Notes: generated by a model from the letters alone, not told the origin. A stretch of DNA of 64,000 bases from Nansenia antarctica (GCA_963989245.1 OZ022339.1:27510048-27574047); one strand, 5' to 3'; counted from the stretch's first letter, positions 17,669-28,807 are shown. Numbers and translations: made by a program.

Positions 17669-17847
17669 CTGGAATGCAGAGAGAGAAACCCAAAAATATT
17701 AAAATCAGCAATTCAAAAGTTTCAAGGTTCGTCAGATAGCCCACGTTGTGATCTGCTATACAACGCTCAAACGTATGAAACATGGTAACTGAGCTAATAG
17801 AAAGCCACCAAGTCAGCAGAGAAATTATGGTCCAGATCTGGCACCAG

Positions 17848-18054
17848 AAGTGGTAGTGGTGGCTTGGTGGATAGTAAGTTGGCCTGGTGGTCAGAAGGTA
17901 ATTTGTTCAAATCCCACATGGGATCACCACCACGTAGTGTGCCCTTGAGTAAGGCACTCAGCCCTATGTTACTCCAGGGAGACTGTCCCTGTAATCTCTT
18001 TTGACTGTAAGTCGCTTTGAATAAAAGCATCTGCTAAATGGTTAAAATGTAATG
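17848..18054 (+). mobile_element. tRNA-derived SINE
   Basis: The head resembles a tRNA gene, with a B-box-like TTGTTCAAATCCCA near 17907. A middle domain follows, then the 3' tail GTAAGTCGCTTTGAATAAAA-GCATCTGCTAAAT shared with an L2-type LINE tail (compare 21355-21390 and 50540-50580). The shared tail implies mobilisation by that LINE. It lies in the 5' intron of the FIIND-CARD gene. Confidence 0.8.
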
Positions 18055-18426
18055 TGTGCCACAACGTGACCAGATCTGACCCACAATTAGTAAACTGAAC
18101 CAAACTACAGGTTTGTGACTATTTCTATCAATGATCTATGTACACAGTATATCAACATAAACAGTAAACCCAGTGTGGACCACCACTACCCCTTGTTGTA
18201 TTAACTAGTCATTACATCAGCATCATTGTAATAAAGGTTGCAAACCTCGCCTGGTTTGTCATCATAACAAACATTAAGCTTTAAAACACTTAAATCAAAA
18301 AGTCCAAAAATGTATGTAGCAATTAGAGATTGCCCCCTTTAAACATCCCTCTAATACCAACGTAAACGTTAGTCAGGATTATGACGCTTTCAGGAGTGAT
18401 TTAGTTTTGACCTGGAGAGACTTTAC

Positions 18427-18448
18427 CTGGGTGACCACCTGTGGCCAT
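18427..18448 (-). CDS. Candidate first coding exon of FIIND-CARD gene
   Basis: AACAATGGCC gives a good start context, followed by 22 coding nt (MATGGHP plus one base) and donor CCAG|GTAAAG. Its phase (1) does not match the next known exon (phase 0), so either an exon is missing in between or this is not the true start. The upstream region 18449-18930 shows no further exon. Confidence 0.35.
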
Positions 18449-18932
18449 TGTTTGTTTCTGTCAGGAAGTGTCCATCAGGACAGTTCTGCGGTCAGACTGA
18501 GGTCAGACTGAGGTCAGACTTCTTCACTGACCGACTGCCTTTGTCATCACCAACCTTGCGCGGTAGGACGAAAGCTGGCAGGACCTAGAGAGTAGAGATA
18601 ACAGGCCTACATTGTCATAAATATATAGTGTTGGGAAACCAAAGACAGCCTTGCCCCTCCCTCTGTAAACATAGAACTAACTTAGGAGAGGTATAGTTTA
18701 GCCCACAGCTTGTAGGCCTCCCTGAAGAAATCAAACAGGCCCAAACCCTAAACATATTTCAATCCAACCTAAAACCCTTCATGATTTGCAGCAGTTAAAC
18801 ACTTCTATCAATGTCTTTTATCCATTAACTATTGTCTTCTTACTGGATGTTTTATCTATTTACTTCTTTTCTAATTAGCTTTTATTCATTGTCATTTGTA
18901 TTTTCTTACTATGCTCCTCTGGCTCTGTCAGT

Positions 18933-19026
<94 letters not shown>
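18933..19026. repeat. (CA)n microsatellite
   Basis: Pure CA repeat of about 47 units flanked by a direct duplication of CTTACTATGCTCCTCTGGCT (before at about 18905, after at about 19028). The flanking duplication suggests repeat-mediated or microhomology duplication. Confidence 0.95.
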
Positions 19027-19027
<1 letters not shown>

Positions 19028-19837
19028 CCTTACTATGCTCCTCTGGCTCTGTCAGTGCGATTTTACCTTTTAAGTTGGTACAACAAGCGAATCCAAGTTA
19101 AACGTGCACACCCGACAGCCTGTCCCTAACCAAGAAAAGGGAGAAATAACTTACCACCAACACAGAAGTGCTGATATACGGCAACTGTAGGAAAACAAAC
19201 AAGAATAAAACAAACAAACATATGTCAGATGAGCCGAAGTTGAGCAGCTTGATCACACAGTTGTCTCAGATGAGGAAATGGGTCATTTATGAGTAGTGAA
19301 ACCCGTTTCAAACCGGTTTGGATTATTTACGGGTAATAACATTTCAATACATTTGTAGGAAACATGTATACATTTCAAAGTTTAAATCAATGACACAATG
19401 ACAAATAACATAACACGACATAAAAAAATAAGATGTGCAATGCAATGGATTCGGTGAGTAATCCCCAGTGCTCTCCACTAACTAGGACCTAGTTACTAGG
19501 TAGTTTAACACTGCATTTGTAAGTCCACTGATAAGAAGATCTGCTACACAGGGTTGAGTTCAACTGCATAGGCCGACATTTACTGCTTACAGCCACCAGA
19601 GGGCGCTACCACTACACCATTGTATGGGTCCATACATTACACGGGTGAAACAGAGCACTTACCATTATTCACTGATGAGCCTCACACTCTTCTTTTTTTT
19701 TAAATGTTTTTGTAGCTGGAGGTTTAGCCTGGTTGTAGCTGGTAGCCTGGGCCAGGCCTGATGGTAGCTAGCTGGAGGCCGGTAGGCTGGAGTCTGGTAG
19801 GCTGGAGTCAGGCCAAGATAGCCATTTAGATCAACGG
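19027..19837. other. No gene seen
   Basis: AT-rich sequence with short GT/GG-rich tandem words near 19720-19810 (CTGGAGTCTGGTAGG-type) leading into the minisatellite. No domain or convincing exon. Confidence 0.5.
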
Positions 19838-20548
19838 GGCGGCTGTGGCTCAGGTGGTAGAGGCTGTGGCTCAGGTGGTAGAGGCTGTGGCTCAGGAGGT
19901 AGAGGCTGTGTCTCAGGAGGTAGAGGCTGTGGCTCAGGAGGTAGAGGCTGTGGCTCAGGAGGTAGAGGCTGTGTCTCAGGAGGTAGAGGCTGTGTCTCAG
20001 GAGGTAGAGGCTGTGTCTCAGGAGGTAGAGGCTGTGTCTCAGGAGGTAGAGGCTGTGTCTCAGGAGGTAGAGGCTGTGTCTCAGGAAGTAGAGGCTGTGT
20101 CTCAGGAGGTAGAGGCTGTGGCTCAGGAGGTAGAGGTAGAGGCTGTGGCTCAGGAGGTAGAGGCTGTGTCTCGGGAGGTAGAGGCTGTGTCTCAGGAGGT
20201 AGAGGCTGTGTCTCAGGAGGTAGAGGCTGTGTCTCAGGAGGTAGAGGCTGGTGGAGGTAGAGGCTGTGGCTCAGGAGGTAGAGGCTGTGGCTCAGTAGGT
20301 AGAGGCTGTGGCTCAGGAGGTAGAGGCTGTGTCTCGGGAGGTAGAGGCTGTGTCTCAGGAGGTAGAGGCTGTGTCTCAGGAGGTAGAGGCTGGTGGAGGT
20401 AGAGGCTGTGGCTCAGGAGGTAGAGGCTGTGGCTCAGTAGGTAGAGGCTGTGGCTCAGGAGGTAGAGGCTGTGTCTCAGGAGGTAGAGGCTGGTGGAGGT
20501 AGAGGCTGTGTCTCAGGAGGTAAAGGCTGTGGCTCAGGAGGTAGAGCC
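19838..20548 (+). repeat. 21-bp minisatellite (GGAGGTAGAGGCTGTGTCTCA)
   Basis: About 33 copies of a 21-bp unit, GAGGTAGAGGCTGTGTCTCA plus one G. Variants have GGCTCA for GTCTCA, and shortened units with GGTGGAGGTAGAGG recur about every 130 bp, a sign of segmental duplication inside the array. The unit length is a multiple of three, so long repetitive frames arise by chance. Confidence 0.92.
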
Positions 20549-20811
20549 GCCGTCTAATGATCTACTAACGCCGCCGTCTAATGATCCACTCCCTACTGCT
20601 AACAAGCATGAATCTGTTGAACTCTGACCTCCTGTAGGTACCAGAAAGCATTTATCAGGGTTGATCATTTGGAGTTTTAAAATGTGCACTATTCAAGTTT
20701 GAATAGTTTTGAATACTGACTTCAATGACAAATATAAATGTAAGCAACGCGTTATTTTGGTAGTGGAAAAGGTTTCCACAAGATGTTTCTATAGATAACA
20801 GCAGATTCAAG

Positions 20812-21405
20812 AGCCTGGTGCTCACCTACAGGGCAGCTAAAGGGACAGACCCTGCCTACCTGCAAGCAATGGTCACCCCCCATTGCTTCAGCCCGTTCAC
20901 TCCGCTCCTCCACCTCTGCTGGCTGACTGGCCCCACCACCTCTACGCCAACGCGGCAGTCACGCTGCCCGGTCACGTCTCTTCACTACACTGGCTCCCCG
21001 CTGGTGGAACGAGCTTCCCACGGCTGTCAGAACTGGAGTCACTCCCCATCTTCTGTCGGAGACTGAAGACCTCCCTCTCTTCAGGTTACACCTTAACTGC
21101 TCCTCCTGAGACATCTACTACCCCCCAGCACTACGTCTCCTAAAGACGTCCGCTTTCCCCTCTACTGTGTCCCTAAGAACTTCTATCGCCCCCTTTGTAC
21201 TGCTTCTCTGTTCCTCCAGTATTAAAAGTTTTAGAAGAAGGTGGTAGAAGAGGGTTTCTCCTTCTATCAATGGCCCCGGGCCTGAGCTAGATTACTCTTC
21301 CTGCCACGAATGGTGGACTGATGATTCACATGCTTAGCATTCAAATGTATTGATTGTAAGTCGCTTTGGAATAAGGCGTCTGCTAAATGCCAAAAATGTA
21401 AATGT
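20812..21405 (+). mobile_element. L2-type LINE 3' end
   Basis: Contains the RT C-terminal words LVLTYRAAKGTDPAYLQ and LPAGGTSFPRLSELESLP in shifted frames, then the 3' UTR and the tail TGTAAGTCGCTTTGGAATAA-GGCGTCTGCTAAATG. A related copy lies on the minus strand at about 50525-50840. 5'-truncated and frameshifted. Confidence 0.8.
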
Positions 21406-21860
21406 AACAGACAGTGTCACCACTATCTAGCGCACTGGCGGACTCGAGGGGGGGGGCGACCGCCCCTCCTGGTGACCCCACGGTTGAAAAACGTCTCTTA
21501 AGTGCCCTATTGGTGCCCCTCCAATGGTCTAAACTTGACCATCACTCACCCACACCCTACACCATTGATGATACTGACCATCACATCCCATTTCTATTTT
21601 GCTTATTTAGTCTTTAGTTGATAATAAAATATTGATTTACCTTTACCCTTGACTTGTCTCCCTTTCTGTCACTCGCTCTGAGCCGGGTTAGTGACGATAT
21701 GGTTCTCAGACAGTCCAGAAGAATTGTGGCCAAGAGGGAGGGCTGAAATGATACTCGTTAAGAATGGTAAATGGTAAATGGACTGGACCCTCACGGTGAT
21801 CATTACATCATCAGGAACAATGACATTACAATCCTTCTACCGGCACCCTCCTCCAGCAGA
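21406..21860. other. No gene seen
   Basis: No domain or repeat family recognised, apart from short tandem words ATGGTAAATGG near 21768. Confidence 0.4.
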
Positions 21861-22232
21861 GTAGGAGTGTATCTGGACTGGCACTCTGTCTTTCTACAGC
21901 GTCTCCTCTGACACACTGACCCTCCTGTTCACACTCACAACCACATTCACTGAGCCCCTCTACCCAGGGTTTTCCTGAGGTACAAGTCATCGTCCACAAA
22001 GACTAAACGCTTCACCAACAGCCTTTTCCCCACAGCCATCAGGACTCCGAACGCCTCCCTCTAGCCCCCCCCTCACTGTCATGACCGACATGTATACCAC
22101 GATTGTCTGTTGTTTATTTATTTATTTTTGTCCGATATTGTTTATTGTGCACTTATGCTCCTCTTGCTGTATTTTTAAATAATGCATGTAAAGCACTTTG
22201 AATTGCCCCTGTTGTATGAAATGTACATGTCT
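21861..22232 (+). mobile_element. LINE 3' end
   Basis: One frame has FTNSLFPTAIRTPNAS, the usual C-terminal LINE reverse-transcriptase word (FFPxAIRxxN), then a 3' UTR ending AAAGCACTTTGAATTGCCCC. A truncated dead copy. Confidence 0.65.
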
Positions 22233-22594
22233 GTTCATTAGAACGTGCACATCCAATCATATCGCCAAATGCTTTAGTGGTGTCCAATCATGTCGCCCAA
22301 TGCTTTAGTGGTTGCTTTAGTGCAGCCAATCAATGCCTTAGAATGCTTTAGTGGTGCTTTAGTGGTGGCCAATCATGTCGCCCAAATGCTTTAGTGGTGG
22401 TGCACGTCATCACACACCAGCAAGTCGACGCTAAGCGCATGCGCAATGAGTTGGGAACTTGTCGGCTGTCAATCACACTGGACTGGCTGTCATCACCTGT
22501 GGTAAGTACAGCTACCTTCATATAATGACTTGATCAATATTGTTCATATAGATTGATACGGTGTTGTCTTATGAGTTCATAGCAAATGCCTCTT

Positions 22595-22900
22595 CTGGAG
22601 CCTCAGGGCCAAAACTCAGAGGTTAACCAACAGCTACTTCCCCCAGGCCATCAGGCTCATGAACAAGCCTACTGTAGACAATTGACTATCATCCCCAAGC
22701 ACATCCCATGTATACGGACTACCTAAACCTTAAGCTCACAGTCACTTTACTCAATACTACCTCTTACACCCACTGCTACCGAGTGCAATACTCATGACAT
22801 TCTACTTGAACTATCAATTTCATTTATTATTTGTACTGCTAATTGTATCCTGTCTTATTTGTCACTTGTCACTTTTTTAATTATCTTGAATTATGCCAAA
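22595..22900 (+). mobile_element. LINE 3' end
   Basis: Reads RLTNSYFPQAIRLMNKP then stop, the typical LINE RT C-terminus, followed by AT-rich 3' UTR that runs into the 23-bp satellite. Between this and the previous fragment (22250-22430) lie three imperfect copies of CCAATCATGTCGCCCAATGC. Confidence 0.65.
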
Positions 22901-22906
22901 AGTACA

Positions 22907-24106
22907 GTATTAGTTATTAGTGTAGTACAGTATTCGTTATTAGTGTAGTACAGTACTAGTTATTAGTGTAGTATAGTATTAGTTATTAGTGTAGTACAGT
23001 ATTAGTTATTAGTGTAGTATAGTATTAGTTATTAGTGTAGTACAGTATTAGTTATTAGTGTAGTACAGTACTAGTTATTAGTGTAGTACAGTACTAGTTA
23101 TTAGTGTAGTACAGTACTAGTTATTAGTGTAGTACAGTACTAGTTATTAGTGTAGTACAGTATTAGTTAGTGTAGTACAGTACTAGTTATTAGTGTAGTA
23201 TATTATTAGTTATTAGTGTAGTATAGTATTAGTTATTAGTGTAGTATAGTATTAGTTATTAGTGTAGTACAGTATTAGTTATTAGTGTAGTACAGTACTA
23301 GTTATTAGTGTAGTATAGTACTAGTTATTAGTGTAGTACAGTACTAGTTATTAGTGTAGTGCAGTACTAGTTATTAGTGTAGTACAGTACTAGTTATTAG
23401 TGTAGTATAGTATTAGTTATTAGTGTAGTACAGTATTAGTTATTAGTGTAGTACAGTATTAGTTATTAGTGTAGTACAGTATTAGTTATTAGTGTAGTAC
23501 AGTATTAGTTATTAGTGTAGTACAGTACTAGTTATTAGTGTAGTATAGTACTAGTTATTAGTGTAGTATAGTACTAGTTATTAGTGTAGTATAGTACTAG
23601 TTATTAGTGTAGTATAGTACTAGTTATTAGTGTAGTACAGTACTAGTTATTAGTGTAGTACAGTATTAGTTATTAGTGTAGTATAGTACTAGTTATTAGT
23701 GTAGTATAGTACTAGTTATTAGTGTAGTATAGTACTAGTTATTAGTGTAGTACAGTACTAGTTATTAGTGTAGTACAGTATTAGTTATTAGTGTAGTACA
23801 GTATTAGTTATTAGTGTAGTACAGTATTAGTTATTAGTGTAGTATAGTACTAGTTATTAGTGTAGTATAGTACTAGTTATTAGTGTAGTACAGTACTAGT
23901 TATTAGTGTAGTACAGTATTAGTTATTAGTGTAGTATAGTACTAGTTATTAGTGTAGTATAGTACTAGTTATTAGTGTAGTACAGTACTAGTTATTAGTG
24001 TAGTACAGTATTAGTTATTAGTGTAGTACAGTATTAGTTATTAGTGTAGTACAGTATTAGTTATTAGTGTAGTACAGTACTAGTTATTAGTGTAGTACAG
24101 TACTAG
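22907..24106. repeat. 23-bp satellite array, left part
   Basis: About 52 tandem copies of a 23-bp unit, GTAGTACAGTATTAGTTATT plus AGT. Two positions in the unit toggle between C and T, giving four monomer types arranged in recurring blocks. The array stops at 24106 and resumes at 27090 in the same orientation. Confidence 0.95.
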
Positions 24107-24386
24107 GCCCACGAGACCCTGATGAATGTGCTGCAGGTCCTGGAGAGAGACTACAGAGACATGAGGGGGAAGGTCCTCTCAGGGGTGCCCCTGGACCAGC
24201 TCAAACCTCTGTCTGTGGACTCCCGGGGGATCACCACTGGCACCCGCTACACCCCTGCACAGGAGGGTCCAAGTGGGAGAGGTCCAATTACCCTCCCCAA
24301 GGCAGAAGGCAGCACAGCTGTGAAGGCAGTCACCCGTGCCGTGAGCCCCAGCAGAATGGGACCAACCGTGGGAACAAGCCAGGGGG
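24107..24386 (+). other. Exon-like open segment, family unknown
   Basis: Bounded by TAG|GCC on the left and GGGGGA|GTAAGAG on the right, which could be splice sites. The open frame reads AHETLMNVLQVLERDYRDMR and VPLDQLKPLSVDSRG, a helical then Pro/Ser-rich protein unlike retroelement Gag. Codon usage is GC-rich and unlike the Ty3 sequence that follows. It could be a host exon with the satellite in its intron, or a captured fragment. Not identified. Confidence 0.35.
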
Positions 24387-24429
24387 AGTAAGAGGGAAAG
24401 ACGTCAACTCCAGCGAGGCATGGTTTGAT

Positions 24430-26179
24430 GCTGAGGAGGACCTGGGACCTTTGTTTAAATACCCACAGCCGAGTCAAACTACTGTAATTCGACATGACAT
24501 TGATGTTAAGGGGGTGCGGCCTATCAAACAACATACCTATCGTGTTAACCCGACAAAAAGGGCCTTGATGAGACAGGAAGCTGAGTATTTATTGCGTACT
24601 GGGTTAGCAATCCCTAGCTCTAGTGCTTGAAGTTCTCCCTGTTTACTAGAGATGAAACCTGACGGTTCTCCTCATTTTATAACCGATTTCCGAAAGGTAA
24701 ATGCTGTTACTGTTACTGATTCATATCCTCTCCCACGGATGGAGGATTGTGTTGACAATTTGGGTACGGCAAAGTATGTTAGCAAATTAGATCTGCTCAA
24801 AGGTTATTGGCAAGTGCCCTTGACTGACCGCGCCTCCCAAATTTCTGCATTTGTGACACCTGATCATTTTTTACAGTACACTGTGATGGCTTTTGGTATG
24901 TGCAATGCTCCCGCCACCTTTCAAAGGTTGGTAAACACCGTTTTAACAGGGGTGTCTAATTGTAATGCTTACCTTGATGATTTAATTGTGTACACGTCTA
25001 CGTGGGAAGATCATCATGGCAGACCCCTTCCACCCCGGCCACGGCCTCCTCACCCTGCTTCCCTCTGGAAGAAGGTTGCGGCTGCCTAAGGCACTGAAGG
25101 CCCGCCACAGGCTCAGCTTCTACCCCTCAGCCGCCAGGCTGTTAAATGACTCTGGCTTCCCCCCCCCCCCCCGCCCCCAAGTCTGCCCAGGACTGAACTG
25201 GACTCACTGTAAAAAACTCTGCACTGCACTTTACTTTATACCGCACTATCCAATGCACTGTTGTCTGTCCTGTGTTGTTGTTGTGTTGTCCTGTTTTTTG
25301 ATATGTGAAAAAAGTATAAACGCACTTGCTGTGGTGACGAAGCAAATTCCTATATGTGTAATGCATAGTGGCAATAAACGTTATCTCAATCTCAATCTCA
25401 ATCTCAATCATTTACACATTTTGGAGGAAGTAATAAAACGACTTGCTAAAGCTTCGCGAACAGTAAATCTGGCGAAATGCGAATTTGGACAAGCTACTGT
25501 CATTTATCTGGGCCGACAAGTGGGTCAAGGGCAGGTGTTACCTGTGGAGGCAAAAGTAGTGGCCATAGCCGAGTGTCCCATCCCTAACACTCGGAGGGCA
25601 CTGCGCAGATTTCTGGGAATGGCAGGATACTACAAGAGTTTTTGCAGAAATGTTTCGACTGTTGTACACCCATTGACCAGTATACTCAGCCCTAAGGTAA
25701 ACTTTGTGTCGAGCAAGGAGTGTCAACATGCGTTTGACAGTGTTAAATCACTGCTAAGTCATGCTCCCGTGCTCGCGGCTCCTGATCTTGGTAGACCATT
25801 TAAGTTAGAGGTGGATGCTAGTGGAGTTGGAGCTGGGGCTGTGCTATTGCAAGAGGACAAGGATGGGGTTGACCATCCTGTGGGATATTTCTCTAGAAAA
25901 TTTAACAAACACCAATTAAATTACTCTACAATTGAGAAAGAAACGCTTGCTTTGCTATTAGCTCTACAACATTTTGAAGTATATGTGGGGTCCAGTTCCT
26001 TGCCGGTGGTGGTGTTCACCGATCATAATCCCATTGTTTTCCTATCTCGGATGTATAATCACAATCAACGTTTGATGAGATGGGCTTTGATAGTACAAGA
26101 TTACAAATTAGAAATAAGACATAAAAAGGGGATAGACAATGTGCTAGCAGATACTCTCTCTAGAGTATTGGAGGAGTAG
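24430..26179 (+). pseudogene. Ty3/gypsy RT-RNase H, disrupted
   Basis: The frame starts upstream of RT (VIRHDIDVKGVRPIKQ), meets a TGA at about 24628, then continues with the RT core: PDGSPHFITDFRKVN, KYVSKLDLLKGYWQVPL, FGMCNAPATFQRL and the catalytic AYLDDLIVYT near 24968-24997. A 394-bp LINE 3' fragment (25015-25408) splits the domain just after the YLDD box. After it come the RT connection (NLAKCEFGQ, LRRFLGMAGYY) and RNase H (KLEVDASGVGAGAVL, STIEKETLALLLAL, VFTDHNP), ending LADTLSRVLEE-stop at 26179. Two lesions make it inactive. Confidence 0.85.
25015..25408 (+). mobile_element. LINE 3' fragment nested in Ty3 RT
   Basis: C-terminal LINE RT words LLTLLPSGRRLRLPKALK and RLSFYPSAARLLND, then a C-run, 3' UTR, GCAATAAACG and a (TCTCAA)n-type tail at 25383-25408. 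ATCAT occurs at both ends as a possible target duplication. It is a clean 3'-end LINE insertion interrupting the host element's catalytic domain. Confidence 0.85.
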
Positions 26180-26257
26180 GCGGGCAGGTTGGTTTGTGGT
26201 GGTAATAGCAGTTGTAACCTGTCCGAATCCTTGGGTTTGTGTCTTAAGGGGGGGGAG

Positions 26258-27089
26258 TGTGACGGCTATGAGCAGCCTGGTTGTCTGTCTGTGTGTATGT
26301 CTCTTTAACAGCCATAGGAGATAAGTCCAGTCCAGGGGATCCACCCCCCCCGTGATAATTGCCAATCAACTCCAGCAGTGGTCAATCAACTCCAGCAGTG
26401 GTCAATCAACTCCAGCCAATCAACTCCAGCCAATCAAATCCAGCCAATCAACTCCAGCCGATCAACTCCAAACCAGCCAATCATCAGAGGCCACATCAGT
26501 TAAAAGACATTGACATGAAAGCAGCAGGAGCTGTGTGATTCTCTCACACAGCTCCCACCATTCTTTTGTTGTACTCCATTGTTCGTTTGATCCTTGTTAG
26601 TTTGATACTTTGTTCGTTTGATCCTTGTTAGTTTGATCCTTGTTAGTTTGATCCTTGTTAGTTTGATACTTGTTAGTTTGATACTTGTTAGTTTGATACT
26701 TGTTAGTTTGATACTTTGTTCGTTTGATCCTTGTTAGTTTGATCCTTGTTAGTTTGATACTTTGTTCGTTTGATACCTTGTTCGTTTGATCCTTGTTAGT
26801 TTGATACTTTGTTAGTTTGATACCTTGTTAGTTTGATACTTGTTAGTTGATACTTTGTTAGTTTATACCTTGTGTTAGAAACCTTTTAGTAATTATTGTT
26901 TAAAGAACCATCCTCGGGATGAGTTTATTGTTTATTTTAGTTTGAAGTATTTGTTGTAACTCCAGCCCAGTTTTTATCGATACCAATAAGACTGTTAATT
27001 TGTCTTGGCCTGTAATAAATATCCTTATAACATAACACCAGTAATACTTTGTTACTTCTTCTTCTCCCTAGCGAACATAGAACGTAACA
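26258..27089 (+). repeat. 3' LTR of the Ty3/gypsy element
   Basis: Starts TGTGACGGCT after the purine tract and ends GAACGTAACA, 832 bp. It contains direct repeats TCAATCAACTCCAGC (26365-26470), a run of about 15-16-bp GTTTGATCCTTGTTA units (26585-26860), and an AATAAA-like signal near 27015. Confidence 0.8.
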
Positions 27090-28435
27090 GTGTAGTACAG
27101 TACTAGTTATTAGTGTGGTACAGTATTAGTTATTAGTGTAGTACAGTACTAGTTATTAGTGTAGTATAGTATTAGTTATTAGTGTAGTACAGTACTAGTT
27201 ATTAGTGTAGTACAGTACTAGTTATTAGTGTAGTACAGTATTAGTTATTAGTGTAGTACAGTACTAGTTATTAGTGTAGTATAGTATTAGTTATTAGTGT
27301 AGTATAGTACTAGTTATTAGTGTAGTATAGTACTAGTTATTAGTGTAGTATAGTACTAGTTATTAGTGTAGTACAGTACTAGTTATTAGTGTAGTACAGT
27401 ATTAGTTATTAGTGTAGTACAGTATTAGTTATTAGTGTAGTATAGTATTAGTTATTAGTGTAGTATAGTACTAGTTATTAGTGTAGTACAGTACTAGTTA
27501 TTAGTGTAGTATAGTACTAGTTATTAGTGTAGTACAGTATTAGTTATTAGTGTAGTATAGTATTAGTTATTAGTGTAGTACAGTATTAGTTATTAGTGTA
27601 GTATAGTACTAGTTATTAGTGTAGTACAGTACTAGTTATTAGTGTAGTATAGTATTAGTTATTAGTGTAGTACAGTATTAGTTATTAGTGTAGTATAGTA
27701 TTAGTTATTAGTGTAGTACAGTACTAGTTATAAGTGTAGTACAGTACAAGTTATTAGTGTAGTACAGTATTAGTTATTAGTGTAGTATAGTATTAGTTAT
27801 TAGTGTAGTACAGTATTAGTTATTAGTGTAGTACAGTATTAGTTATTAGTGTAGTACAGTATTAGTTATTAGTGTAGTATAGTATTAGTTATTAGTGTAG
27901 TACAGTATTAGTTATTAGTATAGTATAGTACTAGTTATTAGTGTAGTACAGTATTAGTTATTAGTGTAGTACAGTATTAGTTATTAGTGTAGTATAGTAT
28001 TAGTTATTAGTGTAGTACAGTATTAGTTATTAGTGTAGTACAGTACTAGTTATTAGTGTAGTACAGTACTAGTTATTAGTGTAGTATAGTACTAGTTATT
28101 AGTGTAGTACAGTACTAGTTATTAGTGTAGTACAGTACTAGTTATTAGTGTAGTACAGTATTAGTTATTAGTGTAGTACAGTATTAGTTATTAGTGTAGT
28201 ATAATATAGTACTAGTTATTAGTGTAGTACAGTATTAGTTATTAGTGTAGTATAGTACAGTACTAGTTATTAGTGTAGTACAGTATTAGTTATTAGTGTA
28301 GTACATTATTAGTTATTAGTGTAGTATAATATAGTACTAGTTATTAGTGTAGTACAGTATTAGTTATTAGTGTAGTATAGTATAGTACTAGTTATTAGTG
28401 TAGTACAGTATTAGTTATTAGTGTAGTATAGTATA
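27090..28435. repeat. 23-bp satellite array, right part
   Basis: The same 23-bp unit and orientation as 22907-24106, about 58 copies, with a few decayed units near the right edge (GTATAATATAGTACTAG). Together with the left part it forms one array opened by the Ty3 element and exon-like block. Confidence 0.95.
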
Positions 28436-28660
28436 TATACAACTATACTAATACATCTGTGAAGAAGATCACCTCCCACTTCAAGTGACTCGACGTGTTC
28501 AGATTCTCTCTCTCTCTCTCTCTGTGTCCCTCTCTCTCTCTTCTCTTTTTTTAAATGTTGTTATTATTATATTGTTCTCTATCTGTGTGTTCTCTGTCTG
28601 TGTTGTGACTCAGCCAGTGATAGTGTTAGGGTTGAGTTAACACTGCCATGTTAGGCAATC

Positions 28661-28807
28661 TGGGGGGTATTCCATCAACGTTGATAAAGGAAAATTGAGG
28701 CTTATTTTTTATAACTCTCGCAAAATGTATCAAAATAAGCCTGGATATTTTGATAATTCTCACGAGACTTGGATTTTCCTTAAGCGTTGTTGATGGAATA
28801 CCCCCCC
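28661..28807. mobile_element. Palindromic MITE
   Basis: Inverted termini GGGGGGTATTCCATCAACGT and mirror (TTGATGGAATACCCCCC) at 28791-28807, about 147 bp overall. The interior also folds back. No coding capacity. Confidence 0.8.

Larger units (their letters stand above)
14468..18448 (-). pseudogene. NLRP1/CARD8-like FIIND-CARD gene with an in-frame stop
   Basis: A host innate-immune gene on the minus strand. Supported exons in transcript order are 17613-17668, 17301-17515, 16333-16580, 16109-16228, 15408-15558 and 14468-14838 (stop 14470-14468). All junctions have AG acceptors and GT donors, and the phases join without shifts. The product would be a FIIND (ZU5 plus UPA halves) followed by a CARD, the arrangement of CARD8 and of the NLRP1 C-terminus. 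FIIND self-cleaves and the released UPA-CARD nucleates an inflammasome. Exon 16333-16580 contains TAA at 16521-16519, inside ZU5. This would end the protein early unless it is an error or polymorphism. A possible first exon (18427-18448) ends in phase 1 and does not fit the phase-0 start of 17613-17668, so at least one exon is unlocated. No NACHT or LRR exon was seen. Confidence 0.75.
24420..27089 (+). mobile_element. 5'-truncated Ty3/gypsy element of Gmr1-like layout
   Basis: RT and RNase H are followed directly by a purine tract (AAGGGGGGGGAG) and a 3' LTR (26258-27089), with no integrase between RNase H and the LTR. In ordinary Ty3 elements integrase follows RNase H; in the Gmr1 group it precedes RT. 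The 5' LTR, gag, protease and any upstream integrase are missing. The element sits within the 23-bp satellite. Confidence 0.75.

Noticed and set aside
19845..20502. QEVEAV-repeat protein of 185 residues
   Set aside because: The unit is 21 bp, divisible by three and lacking stops; no signal, no unique ends. A minisatellite, not a gene.
22450..22503. Possible first exon with CCTGTG|GTAAGTA donor
   Set aside because: A short frame with a donor-like site but no acceptor partner, no domain, and surrounded by repeats.
22907..24106. CRISPR-like or origin-iteron array
   Set aside because: Simple 23-bp head-to-tail satellite in a fish genome; no spacers.
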